From positions 186,001 through 250,000 of the forward strand of contig NZ_JACVOR010000002.1 in assembly GCF_018882295.1 (NCBI RefSeq): a stretch of 64,000 bases of DNA, in the 5' to 3' direction. Both the position numbers and the translations under genes were made by a program. Source of the stretch: Polynucleobacter sp. 80A-SIGWE. Its GTDB lineage: Bacteria; Pseudomonadota; Gammaproteobacteria; Burkholderiales; Burkholderiaceae. Within the stretch, counting starts at the first letter, position 1. Every line of letters begins with the position of its first letter. This document shows, piece after piece, positions 50,528 to 59,462 of the stretch. The notes beneath the pieces were generated by a model. The model was not told the DNA's origin and did not search any database. It worked only from the letters and a program-made list of their open reading frames with translations.

Positions 50528-51295
50528 TTAGGTAGTTTGTTTCTTTCGGATAGAGCGCTCTAGTGGGATGGAGTCTAAGTTAGGCTCCAGCGCTTCCCGT
50601 TCATCAAATACAAAGCAGCTACCGGTGTAGTGTGCGGAGCCAACTTCTTCAAAGTACTTGAGAATGCCGCCTTCAAGTTGGTAGCTATGTTGCATGCCAA
50701 TTTCACGCATGTAGAGGCCGGACTTTTCACAACGGATTCCGCCAGTACAAAAGCTCACTAGAGTTTTATCAGCCAACTCATCTTTATGCGCAGTAATTGC
50801 TGCGGGAAATTCTGTAAATTTCTCAATATTGAAATGCAGTGCATTTTCGAAGGTGCCGTATTCGACCTCGAAGGCGTTGCGTGTATCCACCATCACAACA
50901 GGGCGCCCGAAGTCATCTGTACCTCGGTCAAGCCACTCTTGTAATTTTTTTGGCGTAATGAAATTTGCGCGACCTTCTTCCGGACGAATCGTCGGATGGT
51001 TCATGCGGATGATTTCATTCTTAATCTTGACCAACATTTTTTTAAACGGCTGTGTTTCAGACCAGCTATCTTTTGCCTGAAGGGGAGTAAAGCGAGAATC
51101 TTGGCGCAGCCAATCTAGAAAGCCGCGTAATTCCGCTTCATCTCCTGCCAAGAACATGTTGATGCCTTCAGCAGTCAAGAGAATAGTTCCTTTTAGATGG
51201 CGAGCATTGCAGTCATCCAATATCTTGGCGCGTAGCTCCGTCAAATTGTCTAGGCTGACAAATAAATAGGCGGCTATGTTCAAAATTGGTTTCAT
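50528..51295 (-). CDS. trhO: tRNA uridine(34) hydroxylase TrhO (YceA, rhodanese family)
   Basis: A 255-residue protein with an N-terminal acylphosphatase-like part (ILLTAEGINMFLAGD near 38-52) and a C-terminal rhodanese domain with catalytic Cys183 (SFCTGGIRCEKSG, Cys189 nearby) and VDTRNAFEVEYGTF near 136-149. TrhO hydroxylates wobble uridine 34 of certain tRNAs with oxygen, an early step of 5-oxyacetyl/methoxyuridine formation. I start at 51295 (MKPILNIAAYLF). It is short by some 60 residues at the C-terminus relative to E. coli TrhO. Confidence 0.9.
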   Translation of the reverse strand: MKPILNIAAYLFVSLDNLTELRAKILDDCNARHLKGTILLTAEGINMFLAGDEAELRGFLDWLRQDSRFTPLQAKDSWSETQPFKKMLVKIKNEIIRMNHPTIRPEEGRANFITPKKLQEWLDRGTDDFGRPVVMVDTRNAFEVEYGTFENALHFNIEKFTEFPAAITAHKDELADKTLVSFCTGGIRCEKSGLYMREIGMQHSYQLEGGILKYFEEVGSAHYTGSCFVFDEREALEPNLDSIPLERSIRKKQTT

Positions 51296-51385
51296 GGTTA
51301 ATCTCATCTGGCTCCGGCATCTATTATCGAACAAGCTGCTGAGATGGGTGTTAATCTTGCAGTCTTAATCGAGGGAGATGATGTA

Positions 51386-52384
51386 ATGCCGATTTTCTGG
51401 AAAATAACTAAAAAAGCGCTCTTATTGAGCGTATTTCTAATGTTTGGCGCTTCTATTGTTAGCGCTCAGACGGCTGGACTAGGTACCTGGCCCACCCAAA
51501 AGCCAATTCGCTTGATTGCTGTTTTCCCGCCAGGTGGGTCTGTGGACCAAGTGGCGAGAACCTTAGCCCCAGCACTACAGGCTGAATTAAAGCAAAACGT
51601 CATTGTTGAAAACATAGGTGGGGCATCCGGTGTAATTGGCACTGCAGCTTTAACAAGATCGGATCCAGATGGTTATACCTTTGCGGTTGTATTTGACACG
51701 CATGGCGTAAATCCAAGCCTCAAAGATAAGCTTCCCTACGACACGATTAAAGATATCGCGCCTGTAACCTTAATTGGTACCTCGCCAATGGTTCTGGTTG
51801 CAAGTAAGAATTCTGGAATCACCAGCTTTAAGCAATTAGTTGATCTATCCAAGGCTGGCAAACAATTTAGCTATGGCTCTATCGGGATTGGTAGCTTAGG
51901 TCATTTAGCAATGGCACGTTTGGCTAAACAAGCTGGCTTTGATTGGAATCACATTCCTTATCGCGGCGGCGGCCCTTTAATGCAAGATGTTCTTGGCGGT
52001 CAAGTGCAGTTGGCTATTGGTTCAGAGTTTTTGGTTAAGCCGCACATTGATAGTGGCGGCGTAATTCCTCTGGTTATCACAACTGCCAAAAGATCTCCTC
52101 AGTTGCCAAATGTTCCGACCATCGCTGAAAGCGGCTTCCCTGGCTTTAATGCGCCAGCATGGTGGGCAGTATTGGCTCCAGGTAAAACACCCCCAGCAAT
52201 TGTGAATGCGATGAATCAGGCTGTGACGAAGGCGCTCAAGACACCATCAGTCTCTGAGAAATTAAAAACACAGGGCATTGAAATTGTTGCTGGCAATCCA
52301 GAGACTCTGCGCGACTTTATTGGCAAGCAAATTGCAGTCTGGGGCAAGTTTGTCATTGAAAACAATATTAAAGAAACGCAATAA
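51386..52384 (+). CDS. Bug family tripartite tricarboxylate receptor
   Basis: A 332-residue periplasmic receptor with signal peptide (KALLLSVFLMFGASIVSAQ). Motifs: IRLIAVFPPGGSVDQVARTL, VIVENIGGASGVIGTAALTRSDPDGY, and SYGSIGIGSLGHLAMARL. The asparagine-lacking start VFPPGGSVDQ differs slightly from the more common VPFPPGGTTD. I use the ATG at 51386, behind GAGGGAG, rather than 51344. It precedes a carboxymuconolactone-decarboxylase-like gene by nine bases, so the ligand may be processed by that enzyme. Confidence 0.9.
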   Translation: MPIFWKITKKALLLSVFLMFGASIVSAQTAGLGTWPTQKPIRLIAVFPPGGSVDQVARTLAPALQAELKQNVIVENIGGASGVIGTAALTRSDPDGYTFAVVFDTHGVNPSLKDKLPYDTIKDIAPVTLIGTSPMVLVASKNSGITSFKQLVDLSKAGKQFSYGSIGIGSLGHLAMARLAKQAGFDWNHIPYRGGGPLMQDVLGGQVQLAIGSEFLVKPHIDSGGVIPLVITTAKRSPQLPNVPTIAESGFPGFNAPAWWAVLAPGKTPPAIVNAMNQAVTKALKTPSVSEKLKTQGIEIVAGNPETLRDFIGKQIAVWGKFVIENNIKETQ

Positions 52385-52393
52385 GGATTAAAG

Positions 52394-52945
52394 ATGAGTG
52401 AACGTTTAATTCCTTACCAGCCGATGGATTTGGCTGAGCCTGCTGAGCTTGTGGCAGCTATTCGCAAGAGGCGTGGTGGTCAGTTTATTAATTTAGACCG
52501 CATGCTCTTGCATAGCACCCCCATTGCTGAGGGATGGAATCATTTTGTAGGTGAGATCCGCAACAATCTTTCCTTAGATCCAAAATTGCGTGAACTTGCA
52601 ATGTGTGGCGTCGCAGTTCTCAATGGTGCGGAATATGAGTTCTTTCATCACGCACCTCCGTTTATCAAAGCTGGCGGTACTGAAGAGCAGGTTCAGGCAT
52701 TGCGCTTAATTGGGCAGCCTAGCTTCCCGAAGGCTCTTTTCTCAGATGTTGAAAATGATGCTGCAGAGTTGACTTTTCAGATGACGCGAAATATTCAGGT
52801 CGATAGCGCTTTGATGAAGCGTTTGCAAGCTACCTTAGGAAATACTGACACGGTGGAGTTGGTGACGGTGGTGGCAGCTTACAACATGGTCTCTCGTTTT
52901 TTAATTGCTTTAAATGTCAATCCAGAGGAGCATCCTCCTGAGTAA
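52394..52945 (+). CDS. Carboxymuconolactone decarboxylase (AhpD-like) family protein
   Basis: A 183-residue helical protein: GWNHFVGEIRNNLSLDPKLRELAMCGVAVLNGAEYEFFHHAP, then TLGNTDTVELVTVVAAYNMVSRFLIALNVNPEEHPP. The CxxxC redox pair of AhpD is absent, and the family-typical glutamate and histidine stand in EYEFFHH. Members of this group decarboxylate or isomerise aromatic-degradation lactones or act in redox. The substrate is unknown. It follows the Bug receptor and ends three bases before the methyltransferase gene. Confidence 0.82.
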   Translation: MSERLIPYQPMDLAEPAELVAAIRKRRGGQFINLDRMLLHSTPIAEGWNHFVGEIRNNLSLDPKLRELAMCGVAVLNGAEYEFFHHAPPFIKAGGTEEQVQALRLIGQPSFPKALFSDVENDAAELTFQMTRNIQVDSALMKRLQATLGNTDTVELVTVVAAYNMVSRFLIALNVNPEEHPPE

Positions 52946-52948
52946 GCC

Positions 52949-54139
52949 ATGATGCAAGATGTTTCCATTTGCTGGGAAGAGGGCGGTCAAGCTTGCTCTG
53001 CAGTTTGGCATTCTGAGAATGGTATTGCAGCCCATAAGAAAGTGGTCACTGCTGATGACACTTTGACGGCAGATGATGCCTATCATTTAGCCTGCGAGGG
53101 TACTGCAATTCTTTGGAAAGGTGATTTCCAGAATGCCCGCCAGCTATTACAGGCTTTGGTTCGACGAATAGATAAACCTTCCAAAAAATCCAAGCGCGCA
53201 GGCAAGAGGGTATTTAAGTCGGATGACGCTACCCCAAAGAAAACAGCAAAAGATATCTTCAATCAGCATCGACTCGTTCAGTCTCAACGAGCCCGAATAC
53301 TGGGTATGTTGTTAATCCAATGCAGCCCAGACCATACGATTTCATTGCGTCGTGCACCGAATATTTCACAGGCATGTGAAGAAGCATATGGCGCTGTTAG
53401 TCAGTCTTATGTGGTTTCTTTGCGTGAGCTCTTGGGTGTAATTAGTGCTCATGAGTGGCGCAAAAATGGCTTGCCTATTCTTGCTGATGAAAATGGTGAG
53501 CCAGTGTTTGTTCATCCTCATTACGGTGTTTTCTCACCTGTTCGTGGTGAGTACATTGAGCTAGTCTGTAACGCTCCATTGCCCAAGGCTTTAGATGCTG
53601 AATCTACGGCCTTTGATATTGGTGTTGGTACTGGGGTGCTCTCTATTATTTTGGCAATGCGTGACATACAGAAAATTGTTGCCACCGATCAAGATGATAG
53701 AGCGCTTGCTTGTGCCAAAGAAAATATCGCACTTCTAAATCTGGGCTCGCAAATAGAAATTGTGAAAGCCAATTTATTCCCACCAGGAAAAGCTTCGTTG
53801 ATTGTGTGCAATCCACCTTGGGTTCCTGCAAGACCTAGCTCTACGTTAGAGCATGCGGTTTACGATCCGGACAGTCAAATGCTCAAAGGATTTTTAGCGG
53901 GATTAAAAGATCATTTATTGCCGGAGGGTGAGGCTTGGTTAATTCTGTCTGATTTGGCTGAGTATCTCGAGTTAAGAACTCGGCAAGAGCTACTCTCTTG
54001 GATTGAGAGTGCTGGCTTAGTTGTTCTGGGGCGTATTGATACCAAGCCCAAGCATCCAAAATCAGGGGATGAGGCTGATTTACTTTACTTTGCTAGGGCC
54101 GCTGAAACCACCTCACTCTGGCGATTGAGTATTAAGTAG
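52949..54139 (+). CDS. Class I SAM-dependent methyltransferase (N6/N5-methylase type)
   Basis: A 396-residue methyltransferase. The C-terminal half has a SAM-binding motif DIGVGTGVLS (223-232), ATDQDDRALACAKENI, and the NPPW catalytic motif (288-291), typical of N-methylation of amide or adenine nitrogens (HemK/RlmG-like). The N-terminal half (1-200) is unusual: residues 75-105 are a lysine-rich linker (KPSKKSKRAGKRVFK) between folded segments. RNA or protein targets both remain possible. It shares a transcript with the preceding two genes. Confidence 0.82.
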   Translation: MMQDVSICWEEGGQACSAVWHSENGIAAHKKVVTADDTLTADDAYHLACEGTAILWKGDFQNARQLLQALVRRIDKPSKKSKRAGKRVFKSDDATPKKTAKDIFNQHRLVQSQRARILGMLLIQCSPDHTISLRRAPNISQACEEAYGAVSQSYVVSLRELLGVISAHEWRKNGLPILADENGEPVFVHPHYGVFSPVRGEYIELVCNAPLPKALDAESTAFDIGVGTGVLSIILAMRDIQKIVATDQDDRALACAKENIALLNLGSQIEIVKANLFPPGKASLIVCNPPWVPARPSSTLEHAVYDPDSQMLKGFLAGLKDHLLPEGEAWLILSDLAEYLELRTRQELLSWIESAGLVVLGRIDTKPKHPKSGDEADLLYFARAAETTSLWRLSIK

Positions 54140-54159
54140 TCAACGCAAGAAATCAGAAA

Positions 54160-54582
54160 TTATTTAGCAAATAGCTGACTTGGATCTTCAAATGCCTTGA
54201 ACTCCAAAGCATTGCCAGCAGGATCTAAGAAGAACATCGTAGCTTGTTCACCAACTTTGCCCTTGAACCGTATCTGCGGCTCCATAATGAATTTGATGCC
54301 ACTCTTGCTTAGTCGATCAGCTAAAGCGTGCCAATCCGGCATCGTCAGAACCACCCCAAAATGTTTTACGGGAACTTGATGACCGTCAACCTCATTTGAG
54401 GCTGCATTGCCGCATTCTTGGGGTGCAAGATGGGCAACCAGTTGGTGTCCAAAGAAGTCAAAGTCAATCCATTCATCTGAGCTACGACCCTCTGCACAAC
54501 CTAAGGTACTTCCGTAAAACGTGCGGGCTGCTTCCAAGTTATCTACGGGAAACGCAAGATGAAAAGGTTGAATAGTTGACAT
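54160..54582 (-). CDS. VOC family protein (glyoxalase/dioxygenase fold)
   Basis: A 140-residue protein of two beta-alpha-beta-beta-beta modules: [23 protein letters not shown] at the start, [35 protein letters not shown] and [18 protein letters not shown] at the end. Metal ligands are likely the histidines and the final glutamate of ALEFK. The reaction is unknown. I start at 54582, behind AAGGACC. Longer frames to 54642 have no support. It lies alone, convergent with the methyltransferase gene. Confidence 0.85.
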   Translation of the reverse strand: MSTIQPFHLAFPVDNLEAARTFYGSTLGCAEGRSSDEWIDFDFFGHQLVAHLAPQECGNAASNEVDGHQVPVKHFGVVLTMPDWHALADRLSKSGIKFIMEPQIRFKGKVGEQATMFFLDPAGNALEFKAFEDPSQLFAK

Positions 54583-54691
54583 GGTGGTCCTTGGCATTAA
54601 TGTGGTGCTGAGCTTAGCACGCTCAAATGTGTGCGAAAGCAAAGTTTAGTATATTGAGATCATAAAAATAAAGTTGTTTACGGAGACAAAA

Positions 54692-55681
54692 ATGATTACG
54701 TTTCAATTCGGTAAATTATGTCGTGCTATAGCTCGGGGTATCCTCATTCTTGGATTTTCTGCTGCAGTGCACGCCGCCTATCCAGATAGACCTATTAAGC
54801 TGATTGTTCCCTATCCTCCAGGCGGGGCTACTGATGTGATTGGACGCATTCTTGCTAAGAATCTTGGTGAATCCTTAGGGCAGCAAGTTTTAGTTGAAAA
54901 TCGCGGTGGTGCTGGTGGCAATATAGGTGCAGAGGCTGTTGCTAAGGCAAACCCAGATGGCTACACCTTATTGATGGGAGCCGTTACATCGCATTCAACT
55001 ATGGCGACTCTCGAAAAGGGTAAATTGCGCTACGACCTACTGAAGGATTTCACGCCAGTCATGATTGTTGGTTCAGTACCTTTGGTGGTCGTTGTGAATC
55101 CCAATGTCCCGGTAAGAACTTTGAAAGGCTTAATTGATTATGCAAAGGCTAATCCAGATAAATTAAATTACGCCTCTTCCGGTGCGGGTGCGCCTCAAAG
55201 AATGGGTGCTGAGATTTTCCAAAAAGAAGCGGGCATCAAAATCACGCATGTCCCATATAAAGGTAGTGGCCCCGCAATGACCGATTTGGTTGCAGGTCAG
55301 GTCAATATGATGGTGGAGACGGTTCCAGCAGCATTGCCATTCATTACCGCTGGTCAATTGCGTCCGTTGGCAGTGACAACTGCTAAGCGCATCTCGATGT
55401 TGCCAGATGTTCCTACCACCGCTGAGTCGGGTATGCCGGCTCTAGAGGTGAGCTCCACCTTTGGCGTTTTAGCCCCAGTTGGCACGCCGGTAGCGATCAT
55501 TGATCAACTCAACAGCGCTATCGCTAAACTCTTGGTAAACCCAGAGGTTAAAGAGGCTTTTTTAAAGCAGGGAGTCTATGCTGCAACGCCGACAAAACCT
55601 AAGCAATCTGCAGAGTTGTTGGCTGCAGAAGTAAAACGCTGGGAAAAAGTGATTAAAGAAGCGGACATCAAAGCTGAGTAG
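54692..55681 (+). CDS. Bug family tripartite tricarboxylate receptor
   Basis: A 329-residue periplasmic receptor with signal peptide (CRAIARGILILGFSAAVHAA). Motifs: IKLIVPYPPGGATDVIGRIL, VLVENRGGAGGNIGAEAVAKANPDGY, and NYASSGAGAPQRMGAEIF. The ATG at 54692 stands behind GGAGACAAAA, so the reading from 54674 is rejected. It precedes the IlvD/Edd dehydratase gene by 36 bases. A sugar acid is the most reasonable ligand, by inference from that neighbour. Confidence 0.92.
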   Translation: MITFQFGKLCRAIARGILILGFSAAVHAAYPDRPIKLIVPYPPGGATDVIGRILAKNLGESLGQQVLVENRGGAGGNIGAEAVAKANPDGYTLLMGAVTSHSTMATLEKGKLRYDLLKDFTPVMIVGSVPLVVVVNPNVPVRTLKGLIDYAKANPDKLNYASSGAGAPQRMGAEIFQKEAGIKITHVPYKGSGPAMTDLVAGQVNMMVETVPAALPFITAGQLRPLAVTTAKRISMLPDVPTTAESGMPALEVSSTFGVLAPVGTPVAIIDQLNSAIAKLLVNPEVKEAFLKQGVYAATPTKPKQSAELLAAEVKRWEKVIKEADIKAE

Positions 55682-55717
55682 TAATTTCTATTTATTTTTT
55701 TATTTAAAGAATTATTT

Positions 55718-57469
55718 ATGACAAGTAATGCTGACAAAGAGAAAAAGCAATCCACAGAGAGTGGTTTGCGTAAGGGCTTAACGAGCTATGGCGACAAAGG
55801 CTTCTCTTTGTTTTTGCGTAAAGCATTTATTAAAGGTGCAGGCTACACTAATAGCGCGCTAGATCGTCCAGTTATCGGCATCATTAATACCGGTAGCGCA
55901 TATAACCCATGCCACGGCAATATGCCGCAACTCATTGAGGCTGTGAAACGTGGTGTGATGCTTGCTGGTGGTTTGCCGATGGATTTTCCAACGATCTCTA
56001 TTCATGAGAGTTTTGCTGCTCCGACCAGTATGTATTTGCGTAACCTGATGTCGATGGATACCGAAGAGATGCTACGAGCTCAGCCGATGGATGCTGTAGT
56101 CATGATTGGCGGTTGCGATAAAACAGTGCCAGCGCAAATGATGGGCGCTGCTTCTGCAGGTCTTCCAGCAATTCAGTTGATCACTGGTTCCATGCTGACC
56201 GGCTCTCATCGTAGCGAGCGTGTGGGTGCTTGCACGGACTGCCGCCGCTATTGGGGAAAATTCCGCGCTGGTGAAATTGATGAAGTTGAAAAAGATGAAG
56301 TTAATGATCAACTGGTGGCCAGCGTAGGCACTTGCTCTGTGATGGGTACGGCAAGCACGATGGCTTGTATCTCTGAGGCATTGGGGATGACAGTGCCTGG
56401 TGGTGCAACCCCTCCGGCAGTAACTGCAGACCGCATTCGGGTTGCGGAAGAGACTGGTACTCGTGCTGTGCAAATGGCAAAAGACGGCCTAACCATTGAT
56501 AAGGTATTAACAGCAGACGCTTTTGAAAACGCAATGCGCGTTTTATTAGCGATTGGTGGATCTACAAACGGCATCGTGCATTTAGCCGCTATCGCTGGCC
56601 GTATGGGTTTAGAGATTGATTTGGATGCCCTCGATAAGATGGGCGATGAGACGCCGGTGTTGGTAGACCTAAAGCCTTCTGGTGATCATTACATGGAGAA
56701 CTTCCACGATGCTGGCGGTATGACAACATTGCTACGTGAGCTCAAGCCTTTATTAAAGTTAGATGCGATGACAGTAACAGGGCGCACTTTAGGTGAGGAG
56801 ATTGACGCGGCTCCGCCAAGCTTTAAGCAAGATGTCGTGCGCAAGTTTGATAACCCAATTTATCCGCGTGGCAGCATTGCGGTCCTGCATGGAAACTTAG
56901 CTCCTGGCGGCGCCATCATTAAACAATCTGCTGCTAATGAAAAACTCATGGAGCATGAGGGTCGCGCTGTTGTCTTTGAAAATAGTGAAGACCTCGCCAA
57001 TCGTATTGATAGCCCAGATCTAGACGTAACGGCTGACGATATTTTGGTGCTTAAGAACATTGGCCCGAAGGGCGCTCCAGGCATGCCTGAAGCGGGATAC
57101 ATTCCGATTCCGATGAAGCTGGCTCGTGCTGGTGTAAAAGATATTGTGCGGATTTCTGATGGCCGCATGAGCGGTACTGCATTTGGAACCATCGTCTTGC
57201 ATGTGACTCCAGAAGCGGCGGTAGGTGGGCCGCTTGCGCATGTGCAGAATGGTGATCGTATTCGGCTCAGTGTGAAGAATCGCGAGATTAGTTTATTGAT
57301 CTCGGATGAAGAGTTAGCGAAGCGTGCAAAAGACAATCCAGTGATCGAACCGACTGCAGAGCGTGGCTACCTAAAACTATTTTTGGATACAGTCACACAA
57401 GCAGATAAGGGTGTCGACTTTGATTTCTTGAGGGCAGTGAAGATTATTGGTAAGACACCAAAGCGTTGA
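55718..57469 (+). CDS. IlvD/Edd family dehydratase, sugar-acid (L-arabinonate) type
   Basis: A 583-residue [2Fe-2S] dehydratase. Cysteines 65 (AYNPCHGN), 133 (GGCDKT) and 206 (GTCSVMGTASTM) are spaced like the cluster ligands of Rhizobium L-arabinonate dehydratase (59, 127, 200). VFENSEDLANRIDSPD and RISDGRMSGTAFGT near 475-488 are family signatures. IlvD itself has CPGAG at the third cysteine, so this is likely a pentonate or similar sugar-acid dehydratase rather than the branched-chain enzyme. The Bug receptor before it may import the substrate. Confidence 0.88.
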   Translation: MTSNADKEKKQSTESGLRKGLTSYGDKGFSLFLRKAFIKGAGYTNSALDRPVIGIINTGSAYNPCHGNMPQLIEAVKRGVMLAGGLPMDFPTISIHESFAAPTSMYLRNLMSMDTEEMLRAQPMDAVVMIGGCDKTVPAQMMGAASAGLPAIQLITGSMLTGSHRSERVGACTDCRRYWGKFRAGEIDEVEKDEVNDQLVASVGTCSVMGTASTMACISEALGMTVPGGATPPAVTADRIRVAEETGTRAVQMAKDGLTIDKVLTADAFENAMRVLLAIGGSTNGIVHLAAIAGRMGLEIDLDALDKMGDETPVLVDLKPSGDHYMENFHDAGGMTTLLRELKPLLKLDAMTVTGRTLGEEIDAAPPSFKQDVVRKFDNPIYPRGSIAVLHGNLAPGGAIIKQSAANEKLMEHEGRAVVFENSEDLANRIDSPDLDVTADDILVLKNIGPKGAPGMPEAGYIPIPMKLARAGVKDIVRISDGRMSGTAFGTIVLHVTPEAAVGGPLAHVQNGDRIRLSVKNREISLLISDEELAKRAKDNPVIEPTAERGYLKLFLDTVTQADKGVDFDFLRAVKIIGKTPKR

Positions 57470-57503
57470 TGTAATCAATGTGAAGTAAAAAAGAGAAGGA
57501 AAG

Positions 57504-57531
57504 AAAAACGCCACCTAAGAAGGTGGCGTTT
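57504..57531 (-). terminator. Terminator of the tmRNA gene (also usable for the dehydratase gene)
   Basis: A perfect 11-base stem (AAACGCCACCT/AGGTGGCGTTT, loop AAGA) lies between the dehydratase stop and the tmRNA 3' end. On the minus strand it is followed by TTTTTC, the better T run, so it probably ends the ssrA transcript. On the plus strand the run is only three T residues. Confidence 0.85.
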
Positions 57532-57561
57532 GCCTATTGATCAAATCAATTGACTGCTAAT

Positions 57562-57920
57562 TGGTGGAGTCGGCGGGAATCGAACCCGCGTCCGCAAATC
57601 CTCTACAACAAGTTCTACATACTTAGTCATATCATTTAATTTAGCTAGCTAGTCACAGACTGACATGTTCCACGCTGGCGATTCACTAAGTTTTCGAACC
57701 ATTCCCCGTGACATGAAATGATCTTATCTCTTGTAAATGACCCTGATCTAGCTTGCGCTAGCTGACCCAAGAGAGAATCAGTTCAGGGGCAACCGCAATT
57801 AAGCGGCTAGTGCGAAACGTTCGTCGTTTGCAGTTATTACATTCCCATTGATTTACGAGATAACGGGTCCTCGGTATGCCCTTGATGCTTTGTAATCCAC
57901 GTCGAAACCATGTCGACCCC
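57562..57920 (-). ncRNA. ssrA: tmRNA (ssrA)
   Basis: This 359-base gene encodes tmRNA, which rescues stalled ribosomes. The 3' end is tRNA-like: CGGGTTCGATTCCCGCC followed by GACTCCACCA, with the CCA encoded. The 5' end GGGGTCGACATGG pairs with GACTCC of the 3' end. The tag reading frame codes for ANDERFALAA and a stop (57831 down to 57799). It is read leftward, away from gph. A hairpin terminator lies 30 bases beyond the 3' end. Confidence 0.97.
57799..57831 (-). other. tmRNA proteolysis-tag reading frame (ANDERFALAA, stop)
   Basis: The resume codon is GCA and the frame reads Ala-Asn-Asp-Glu-Arg-Phe-Ala-Leu-Ala-Ala and TAA. The LAA ending directs tagged proteins to ClpXP. The tag is characteristic of beta-proteobacteria. 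Confidence 0.95.
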
Positions 57921-57946
57921 GGAGTTCATGCATTGGAAGCTCTATT

Positions 57947-57965
57947 TTAAGGCTCTTAGCCTTAA
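57947..57965. repeat. Inverted repeat between ssrA and gph
   Basis: TTAAGGCT and AGCCTTAA pair perfectly around CTT, 35 bases beyond the gph stop. On the minus strand it is followed by AAAATAG, not by T residues, so it is a weak terminator at best. It could overlap the ssrA promoter. Confidence 0.45.
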
Positions 57966-57999
57966 ATTGTTGGATATCTTGCAGATTCCCAATTAAGCC

Positions 58000-58677
58000 C
58001 TATCGCGGGAAGATGATTTCTAGCAATTCTTTTGGGTGGCGCACAAGATAGTCGGCGCCCCAAGCTTCTGGTGGCTCATCACAGCCGCAATAGCCGTAGG
58101 CTGCTGCAATCGTCTTCATACCCGCTGCTTTGCCTGCCAAGATGTCTCTAATGTCATCACCAACGTATACGGAGCTAGCTGGGTCAACATTGGCGATTCT
58201 GGCGGCGTGCAAAATTGGCTCAGGATGTGGTTTTGAATGAGGGGTAGTATCGCCAGAGACTGTTGATGCGGCTCTTTGGCGCAGGCCCATTAAATCAGTA
58301 AGGGGGTTGGTGAAGCGCTCGCTCTTGTTTGTCACAATGCCCCAAGGAAGCTTAGCGCCATCCAGTTGATTCAATAAGTGATCTATGCCCTCAAAAAGCA
58401 CGCTGTTGACTAGCAAAGCCTTCTCATAGTTCGCAAAAAACTCATCCCGCAAGGGAATGAAGTCAGGGTGGTCAGGGTTAATTCCAAATGCCCCACCAAT
58501 CAGGCCACGGGCTCCAGCAGAGGCGCAAGGGCGCAAGACTTCATATTGTTTAGGCGTGAGATTTCTGGCGATTAGGAGTTGATTTGCAGCTGCCACAAGG
58601 TCTGGGGCAGTATCGGCAAGGGTACCGTCTAGGTCAAAAAAGACACCCTTGTAAGGACTGGCTAACCCACTACTCAT
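58000..58677 (-). CDS. gph: Phosphoglycolate phosphatase (HAD superfamily)
   Basis: A 225-residue HAD-IA hydrolase. The nucleophile motif is [15 protein letters not shown] (Asp15, Asp17), followed by [15 protein letters not shown] near 110-124, the lysine-bearing loop KPHPEPI, and [17 protein letters not shown] near 166-182. It removes phosphate from 2-phosphoglycolate, which is formed during DNA-damage repair and oxygenation reactions. Its start overlaps the ubiG stop by four bases, and ubiG-gph is a conserved Burkholderiales pair. Confidence 0.93.
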   Translation of the reverse strand: MSSGLASPYKGVFFDLDGTLADTAPDLVAAANQLLIARNLTPKQYEVLRPCASAGARGLIGGAFGINPDHPDFIPLRDEFFANYEKALLVNSVLFEGIDHLLNQLDGAKLPWGIVTNKSERFTNPLTDLMGLRQRAASTVSGDTTPHSKPHPEPILHAARIANVDPASSVYVGDDIRDILAGKAAGMKTIAAAYGYCGCDEPPEAWGADYLVRHPKELLEIIFPR

Positions 58678-59363
58678 TTACGCACCGCAATCATGTAGTT
58701 CACGTCAACATCTTCACCAAGGCTATAGACCTGGGTGATGGGGTTGTAGCTCATGCCTTTCATGCCGATCATGTCCAACTCTGCTTGGCGTGTAAATGCA
58801 AGCAATTCAGAAGGTTTAATGAATTTAGCGTATTCGTGAGTGCCTTTAGGGAGGAGGCGCAGGATGTATTCCGCGCCAATAATGGCAAATAAGTAGGACT
58901 TAGGACTGCGATTCAAGGTGCTAAAAAAGAGGGTACCACCCGGCTTGCAGAGCTTTGCGCAAGCTCGAACTACTGAGGCAGGGTCTGGAACATGTTCTAG
59001 CATCTCCATGCAAGTCACAACGTCGTATTGTTCTGGCTCTTCTTCAGCTAGCGCCTCTGCTGATATAGAGCGGTATTTGAGGGTAGCGCCTACTTCGAGG
59101 GCGTGTAATTCAGCGACCTTAAGGGCTTTTTCAGATAAATCAATGCCGCACGTATCAGCTCCAGATTGAGCAATAGATTCCGCCAGAATTCCACCGCCAC
59201 AGCCGACATCCAGAACCTTCTTGCCTTGGAGATCAACAAAAGACTTAATCCAATTGAGGCGCAACGGATTGATCGCATGTAAGGGTTTGAATTCGCTATG
59301 GGGGTCCCACCAGCGATGGGCTAGGGCGCTAAATTTAGCGATTTCAGATTGATCGACGTTCAT
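58674..59363 (-). CDS. ubiG: Ubiquinone biosynthesis O-methyltransferase UbiG
   Basis: A 229-residue class I methyltransferase that performs both O-methylations of ubiquinone biosynthesis. The start is [30 protein letters not shown], a UbiG hallmark, and the SAM motif is [14 protein letters not shown] (50-63). [11 protein letters not shown] near 117-127 is also typical. It is translationally coupled to gph. The product feeds the cbb3 and quinol oxidases of the respiratory chain. Confidence 0.97.
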   Translation of the reverse strand: MNVDQSEIAKFSALAHRWWDPHSEFKPLHAINPLRLNWIKSFVDLQGKKVLDVGCGGGILAESIAQSGADTCGIDLSEKALKVAELHALEVGATLKYRSISAEALAEEEPEQYDVVTCMEMLEHVPDPASVVRACAKLCKPGGTLFFSTLNRSPKSYLFAIIGAEYILRLLPKGTHEYAKFIKPSELLAFTRQAELDMIGMKGMSYNPITQVYSLGEDVDVNYMIAVRK

Positions 59364-59419
59364 AGGATTAAAGACGCAGAAGCGCGTGGAGATGAATGAA
59401 TTACGAATATAGCGGAAAT

Positions 59420-59448
59420 AAAAAAGCCCGGCAGAACCGGGCTTTTTT
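59420..59448. terminator. Rho-independent terminator between ompA and ubiG genes
   Basis: The stem GCCCGG/CCGGGC with a five-base loop (CAGAA) is flanked by six A and six T residues, so it works on both strands. Read leftward it ends the ompA-like transcript 15 bases past the stop. Confidence 0.93.
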
Positions 59449-59462
59449 ACAAGTAAAAAGAA

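Noticed and set aside
56072..56574. Several overlapping minus-strand frames inside the IlvD/Edd gene
   Set aside because: They compete with one another and run antisense to a highly conserved enzyme.
57562..57620. A tRNA gene suggested by the TTCGATTCCCGCC arm and CCA end
   Set aside because: There is no anticodon or D arm. The segment is the tRNA-like 3' part of tmRNA, with the tag frame found upstream.
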